Of a DNA stretch of 26,072 nt, positions 21,963 to 26,072 are shown one piece after another. Location: positions 1 to 26,072 of the forward strand of contig JAYZYX010000293.1 in the NCBI GenBank assembly GCA_036139795.1, written 5' to 3'. A program made the position numbers and the translations under genes. Under the pieces are notes generated by a model that saw nothing but the letters and a program-made list of their open reading frames with translations, did not search any database and was not told where the DNA came from. This DNA is from Donghicola sp036139795. GTDB taxonomy: Bacteria; Pseudomonadota; Alphaproteobacteria; Rhodobacterales; Rhodobacteraceae. How positions within the stretch are numbered: the stretch's first letter is position 1; the number at the start of each line of letters is the position of its first letter.

Positions 21963-23411
21963 ATGCTGAACGACGCAACTCTCTTGCGGCAGGCAGCCCT
22001 TGTCGGCGGCGACTGGATCGCCGCTGGCACGGACGCCATTGCCGTGACCAACCCTGCGACGGGGGCGGTGATCGGCCATGTGCCGAACCTTGGCGCAGAG
22101 GAAACCCGCGCCGCCATTGCCGCCGCCGAGGTGGCGCAAAAGGCATGGGCCGCCCGCACCGCCCGCGAGCGTGCCACCATCCTGCGCCGTTGGTACGATC
22201 TGATCCTAGAGAACGCCGACGATCTGGCCCGCATCCTGACGATGGAGCAGGGCAAGCCGCTGGCCGAAGCCAAGGGCGAGACCCTTTATGGTGCCTCTTT
22301 CATCGAATGGTTCGCCGAAGAGGCGCGGCGCATCTATGGCGATGTGATCCCCGGCCACGCGCCGGACAAGCGGATCGTGGTCATCAAACAGCCCATCGGC
22401 GTGGTGGCTGCGGTGACGCCTTGGAACTTTCCCAACGCGATGATCACCCGCAAGGCCGGTCCCGCACTGGCGGCGGGCTGCGCAATGGTGCTGAAACCTG
22501 CGGCGCAGACGCCGTTCTCGGCTATGGCGCTGGCGGTGCTGGCGCAGCGGGCGGGTCTGCCGGATGGTCTATTCTCTGTGGTCACAGGCACGGCGCGGGC
22601 CATCGGGTCCGAGATGACCGCCAATCCGGTGGTGCGCAAACTGACCTTCACCGGCTCGACCGAAGTGGGGATCGAGTTGATGCGTCAGTCCGCCCCCACC
22701 GTGAAAAAGCTGGCGCTAGAGCTTGGGGGCAATGCGCCCTTCATCGTCTTTGATGACGCCGATCTGGATGCGGCGGTTGAAGGGGCGATTATCTCGAAGT
22801 TCCGGAATAACGGGCAGACCTGCGTCTGCGCCAACCGCCTTTATGTGCAGGACGGTGTCTATGATGCTTTTGCCGAAAAGCTGGCCGCGCGGCTGGCGGC
22901 GCTGCCTGTGGGGGACGGTCTGCACGACGGCACAGTCTTTGGCCCGCTGATCGACCAGAACGCCGTCGCCAAGGTTGAAGAGCATATTGCGGATGCGGTC
23001 AGCCAAGGCGCGCAGGTCCGCATCGGCGGGGCGCGTCACGACTTGGGCGGCACCTTCTACCAGCCTACCGTTCTGACCGGCGTCACGTCCCAAATGGCCA
23101 TCGCCCGCGAAGAGACCTTCGGCCCTGTCGCGCCCCTGTTCCGCTTTGCGGACGATGGGGATGTGGTGGCGCAGGCCAATGACACCGAATTCGGGCTGGC
23201 CAGCTATTTCTACACCCGTGATCTGGCCCGCGCATGGCGTGTGGGCGAGCAACTGGAATACGGGATGGTCGGTATCAATACCGGCCTCATTTCCACCGCC
23301 GAGGCCCCCTTTGGCGGGATCAAGTCCTCTGGCCTCGGGCGCGAAGGGTCGCGTTACGGGATCGAGGAATTCGTTGAAATCAAATATCTCTGCTTCGGCG
23401 GGATTTCCTGA
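21963..23411 (+). CDS. gabD: Succinate-semialdehyde dehydrogenase
   Basis: A 482-residue NAD(P)-dependent aldehyde dehydrogenase of the GabD type. It oxidises succinate semialdehyde, a product of HpaI, to succinate. Motifs: AVTPWNFPNAMITRK, LELGGNAPFIVFDDAD, and NGQTCVCANRLYVQ with the GabD-type Cys-x-Cys at the active site, then ETFGPVAPLF and PFGGIKSSGLGREGS. It sits between hpaD and hpaG and completes the pathway to the TCA cycle. The ribosome-binding site before the ATG is weak. A different short-chain semialdehyde is possible, but context favours succinate semialdehyde. Confidence 0.9.
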   Translation: MLNDATLLRQAALVGGDWIAAGTDAIAVTNPATGAVIGHVPNLGAEETRAAIAAAEVAQKAWAARTARERATILRRWYDLILENADDLARILTMEQGKPLAEAKGETLYGASFIEWFAEEARRIYGDVIPGHAPDKRIVVIKQPIGVVAAVTPWNFPNAMITRKAGPALAAGCAMVLKPAAQTPFSAMALAVLAQRAGLPDGLFSVVTGTARAIGSEMTANPVVRKLTFTGSTEVGIELMRQSAPTVKKLALELGGNAPFIVFDDADLDAAVEGAIISKFRNNGQTCVCANRLYVQDGVYDAFAEKLAARLAALPVGDGLHDGTVFGPLIDQNAVAKVEEHIADAVSQGAQVRIGGARHDLGGTFYQPTVLTGVTSQMAIAREETFGPVAPLFRFADDGDVVAQANDTEFGLASYFYTRDLARAWRVGEQLEYGMVGINTGLISTAEAPFGGIKSSGLGREGSRYGIEEFVEIKYLCFGGIS

Positions 23412-23422
23412 GGATCGTCTGC

Positions 23423-24298
23423 ATGACACAGCTTCCCCCCCGCCTTGCCGCCTTTCACGCTGATGGTGCCGACCGGATCGGCGTTGTCACAGATACTGGC
23501 ATTATTGATCTGACTGCCGATTTCGGCACCCGCTTTGCCGGTCTGAAAGAGGTGATCGAAGGCGGTGCCATCCCCGAGATGCTGACCGCCGCCGAAGGCC
23601 GCCAGCCCGATTACGGCCAAGATCAGGTGCGCTGGTTGATCCCGATCGCCAATCCGGAAAAGCTGATCTGCATCGGGGTCAATTTTCCCGACCGCAACGC
23701 CGAATACAAAGACGGCCAAGAGGCCCCCGGCCGCCCGTCCATGTTCATCCGCTTTCCCCGCAGCTTTGTCGGGCATGGGGAAAATCTGGTGCGCCCGCCC
23801 GAAAGTCCTCAGCTGGACTATGAAGGCGAGGTCACTATCGTGATCGGCAAGGGTGGCCGCCGTATCCGGCGTGAGGAGGCCTATGACCACATCGCCGCGA
23901 TTACCCTGTGCAACGAAGGCACCATCCGCGATTGGGTGCGCCACGCGAAATTCAACGTGACCCAAGGCAAGAACTGGGACCGCTCGGGCGCGATTGGTCC
24001 TTGGCTGGTGCCCTTCACAAGACCTGAGCAACTGGACGACATCCGCCTAGAGACCCGCGTGAACGGTGAGGTCCGCCAGTCCGACCGCACGGGCCGGATG
24101 ATGTATGATTTCCGCTACATCGTGAACTATGTCTCGACCTTCTGCACGCTGGTGCCGGGTGATGTGATCGTCTGCGGCACGCCCACCGGCGCAGGTGCGC
24201 GGTTCGACCCGCCGATCTGGCTGCAACCCGGTGACGTGGTCGAGGTTGAGGCCGAAGGCATCGGCATCCTGCGCAACGGGATCGAGGACGAAGCATGA
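23423..24298 (+). CDS. hpaG: Fumarylacetoacetase-family decarboxylase/isomerase
   Basis: A 291-residue single-domain FAH-family enzyme, probably the 5-oxopent-3-ene-1,2,5-tricarboxylate decarboxylase and/or 2-hydroxyhepta-2,4-diene-1,7-dioate isomerase of the pathway. It has the family fold motifs: ICIGVNFPDRNAEY, PSMFIRFPRSFVGHG, the metal-site LDYEGEVTIVIG, TQGKNWDRSGAIGPWLV and CGTPTGAGARFDPP. E. coli HpaG carries two such domains in one protein of about 430 residues, while only one is seen here, so a second gene may lie outside the window or one enzyme may do both steps. It has a GAGGAT ribosome-binding site and overlaps hpaH by four bases. Confidence 0.88.
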   Translation: MTQLPPRLAAFHADGADRIGVVTDTGIIDLTADFGTRFAGLKEVIEGGAIPEMLTAAEGRQPDYGQDQVRWLIPIANPEKLICIGVNFPDRNAEYKDGQEAPGRPSMFIRFPRSFVGHGENLVRPPESPQLDYEGEVTIVIGKGGRRIRREEAYDHIAAITLCNEGTIRDWVRHAKFNVTQGKNWDRSGAIGPWLVPFTRPEQLDDIRLETRVNGEVRQSDRTGRMMYDFRYIVNYVSTFCTLVPGDVIVCGTPTGAGARFDPPIWLQPGDVVEVEAEGIGILRNGIEDEA

Positions 24299-25092
24299 CC
24301 CCCGATCAGATCAAAACCGCTGCCGCCGACCTGCTGAACGCCGAAAAGACCGGCCAGCAGATCGGCCTTTTGTCCCGCCGTCATCCCGAGATGACCTTGG
24401 ATCACGCCTATGCGGTGCAATCGGCGCAGATCCTGCAAAAGCTGCTGTCGGGGCGCAAGATCATCGGTTGGAAGATCGGCCTGACCTCAAAGGTCATGCA
24501 GGACGCGCTGGGGATCGATACGCCGGATTCAGGCGTGCTCTATGACGACATGCTGTTCGCGGACGGGGCAAAGGTGCCTGCGGGCCGCTTTATCCAGCCG
24601 CGGATCGAGGCCGAGATCGCCTTTGTCATGGGTGCGCCGCTGGATGGGGATGTCACCCGTGATGAGGTGCTGGAAGCCACCGCCTACGTCTGCCCCGCAC
24701 TGGAAATTCTGGACACCCGCATTCACCGCAAAGACCCCGAGACTGGCCAGACCCGCGTGATCTTTGACACCGTGGCCGACAATGCGGCCAATGCGGGCAT
24801 CGTGCTTGGCCCCCAGCGCCACGGGGCCGAGGATTTTGATCTGCGCTGGACCGGCGCGATTGTGCGCAAGGATGAACAGGTGGTCGCCACCGGCCTTGGC
24901 GCGGCAGTGCTGGATGATCCCGTGATGGGCATCGTCTGGCTGGCCCGCCGGATGCACCAATACGGTCAGCGGATCGAGGCAGGGCAGATCATCCTTTCAG
25001 GCAGTTTTATCGCGCCGATCGAATGCCCCTCTGGCACTGCGATCTATGCGGACTATGGCCCGTTCGGGGCGGTCTCGGTGGATTTCGAATGA
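24295..25092 (+). CDS. hpaH: 2-oxo-hept-3-ene-1,7-dioate hydratase
   Basis: A 265-residue hydratase that adds water to 2-oxohept-3-ene-1,7-dioate to give 4-hydroxy-2-oxoheptanedioate, the HpaI substrate. It matches the hydratase/decarboxylase family: YAVQSAQ, IIGWKIGLTSKVMQ, PRIEAEIAFVMG with metal-site acidic residues, ALEILDTRI, DNAANAGIVLG and ILSGSFIAPIECPSG. Length matches E. coli HpaH. It starts at an ATGA overlap with hpaG, indicating translational coupling. Confidence 0.95.
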   Translation: MTPDQIKTAAADLLNAEKTGQQIGLLSRRHPEMTLDHAYAVQSAQILQKLLSGRKIIGWKIGLTSKVMQDALGIDTPDSGVLYDDMLFADGAKVPAGRFIQPRIEAEIAFVMGAPLDGDVTRDEVLEATAYVCPALEILDTRIHRKDPETGQTRVIFDTVADNAANAGIVLGPQRHGAEDFDLRWTGAIVRKDEQVVATGLGAAVLDDPVMGIVWLARRMHQYGQRIEAGQIILSGSFIAPIECPSGTAIYADYGPFGAVSVDFE

Positions 25093-25117
25093 TCAGGTTT
25101 CAGACAGGAGCCATCCC

Positions 25118-25876
25118 ATGCCCGCACCGGTAAATACCTTTAAACAGCGCCTGAAATCGGGTCAGACCCAGATCGGGCTTTGGCTGGGTCTTGGCGATCC
25201 GACCGTTGCGGAACTGGCGGCGGGAACGGGCTTTGACTGGCTGTTGGTGGACGCCGAACACGGTCCCAACGGCCTGCGCGATGTGCTGGCGCAGTTGCGG
25301 GCAGTGGGGGGCGCGACCCATGTGGTGGTGCGACCCCGCGATGACAACCGCGCCGAGATCAAGCAGATGCTGGACATTGGTGCGCAGACCCTGCTGGTGC
25401 CGATGATCGAAAGCGGCGCTCAGGCATCGGAGGTTGTCCGCTCCGTGCTGTATCCGCCCGTTGGGGTGCGCGGGGTCGGTGCGGCGTTGGCGCGGGCCTC
25501 TGGCTATAACGCGCAGCCCGATTATCTGGCCACCGCGAATGACCAGATTTGCCTGCTGCTTCAGGTGGAAAGCCGCGCGGGCCTTGCGGCGTTGGACGAT
25601 ATTCTGGCGCTGGATCATGTGGATGGGGTGTTCGTTGGCCCCGCCGATCTGGTCGCCGATATGGGTCATGTGGGCAAGCCCGCCGCGCCTGAGGTGCAAG
25701 AGGCGGTCATAGACGCTCTGCGCCGGATCAAAGCAGTGGGCAAGGCGGCGGGTATCCTGTCGTCAGACCCTGCCTTGCTGCAAACCTACCAGCAGATGAA
25801 CCTTGGGTTTCTGGCCGTGGGATCGGATGTGGGCGTTCTGTCGGCGGGCCTGCGGGCCCTTCGCGCAAAGCTTTAA
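25118..25876 (+). CDS. hpaI: 4-hydroxy-2-oxoheptanedioate aldolase
   Basis: A 252-residue metal-dependent class II aldolase that splits 4-hydroxy-2-oxoheptanedioate into pyruvate and succinate semialdehyde. Motifs: QIGLWLGLGDP, DWLLVDAEHGPNG, VVVRPRDDN with the catalytic Arg, QTLLVPMIESGAQA, RGVGAALARASGYN, LLLQVESRAG with the metal Glu and VFVGPADLVADMG with the metal Asp. The ATG at 25118 was chosen because of the GGAG ribosome-binding site; the longer in-frame reading to 25046 overlaps hpaH. Normal length. Confidence 0.95.
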   Translation: MPAPVNTFKQRLKSGQTQIGLWLGLGDPTVAELAAGTGFDWLLVDAEHGPNGLRDVLAQLRAVGGATHVVVRPRDDNRAEIKQMLDIGAQTLLVPMIESGAQASEVVRSVLYPPVGVRGVGAALARASGYNAQPDYLATANDQICLLLQVESRAGLAALDDILALDHVDGVFVGPADLVADMGHVGKPAAPEVQEAVIDALRRIKAVGKAAGILSSDPALLQTYQQMNLGFLAVGSDVGVLSAGLRALRAKL

Positions 25877-25902
25877 GAAAAGCGGTTTCAGGGAGGAACA
25901 GG

Positions 25903-26072
25903 ATGGAACACAGCTTGATTATCGGCGGGCAGCGCGTCGCGCCGGAGGCGACGTTTGACGTGATCAACCCCGCGACGGCCCAAGTGATTGCCCACTGTCC
26001 GCAAGGTTCGGTTCAGGATCTGGATGCAGCCGTTGCAGCCGCCCGCGCAGCCTTGCCCCTGTGGTCGGCCAC
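25903..26072 (+). CDS. Aldehyde dehydrogenase, N-terminal part only
   Basis: An open frame of 56 codons runs off the window end with no stop. It starts MEHSLIIGGQRVAPEATFDV, followed by INPATAQVIAHCP and DLDAAVAAARAALPLWSA, the standard aldehyde dehydrogenase N-terminus. A GGGAGGA ribosome-binding site precedes the ATG, and it follows hpaI by 26 bases, so it continues the hpa operon. This would be the third aldehyde dehydrogenase of the operon; an arylacetaldehyde substrate is possible but cannot be judged. Confidence 0.8.
   Translation, partial: MEHSLIIGGQRVAPEATFDVINPATAQVIAHCPQGSVQDLDAAVAAARAALPLWSA

Noticed and set aside
1..26072. Search for CRISPR arrays, tRNA or rRNA genes, insertion sequences and transposases
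   Set aside because: No regularly spaced repeats, tRNA-like cloverleaf, rRNA sequence or transposase-like protein was recognised by reading; short or degenerate elements could have been missed.

Overview
The window looks like part of an extrachromosomal replicon (plasmid or chromid) of a GC-rich alphaproteobacterium, most probably a member of the Rhodobacteraceae. The replicon assignment rests on a complete repABC replication/partition cassette at 2213-5594, with a DUF1612-type helix-turn-helix gene of the kind that often accompanies repABC nearby. The family assignment is an inference from protein sequence character and gene content.

Layout: (1) 1-2200, the end of a FGGY sugar/polyol kinase and a SorC-type regulator with a palindromic operator between them. 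(2) 2213-5987, repC, a counter-transcribed RNA, repB, repA (all minus strand) and a 393-base upstream control region with a palindrome, a DnaA box and clustered GANTC sites. (3) 5988-8433, a small SH3b lipoprotein, a secreted JAMM-like/DUF4329-type protein and the DUF1612 gene. (4) 8450-17387, a minus-strand catabolic block read as hmgA, fahA, a metallo-beta-lactamase-fold protein, an FAD monooxygenase, a DUF2783 protein, TRAP transporter dctP-dctQ-dctM and a MarR regulator. (5) 17539-18593, a divergent marR-maiA pair. (6) 18590-26072, an hpaR-type repressor and the divergent homoprotocatechuate meta-cleavage operon hpaF-hpaE-hpaD-gabD-hpaG-hpaH-hpaI, followed by the start of another aldehyde dehydrogenase.

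How it works together: HmgA, MaiA and FahA take homogentisate to fumarate and acetoacetate. HpaD, E, F, G, H, I and GabD take homoprotocatechuate (3,4-dihydroxyphenylacetate) to pyruvate and succinate. The TRAP transporter and the FAD monooxygenase sit inside the homogentisate operon, so uptake and ring hydroxylation of a phenylacetate-type aromatic acid feeding homogentisate is the simplest reading. Neither a 4-hydroxyphenylpyruvate dioxygenase nor HpaBC is visible here.

The most interesting points are: the divergent hmgA/marR-maiA control region, where the same 16-base palindrome fills the -35/-10 spacer of both promoters and a degenerate copy lies before the second marR; a metallo-beta-lactamase-fold protein in the operon that lacks most Zn2 ligands; an FAD hydroxylase/DUF2783 pair of unknown substrate; and a strand-asymmetric hairpin supporting a repABC antisense RNA.
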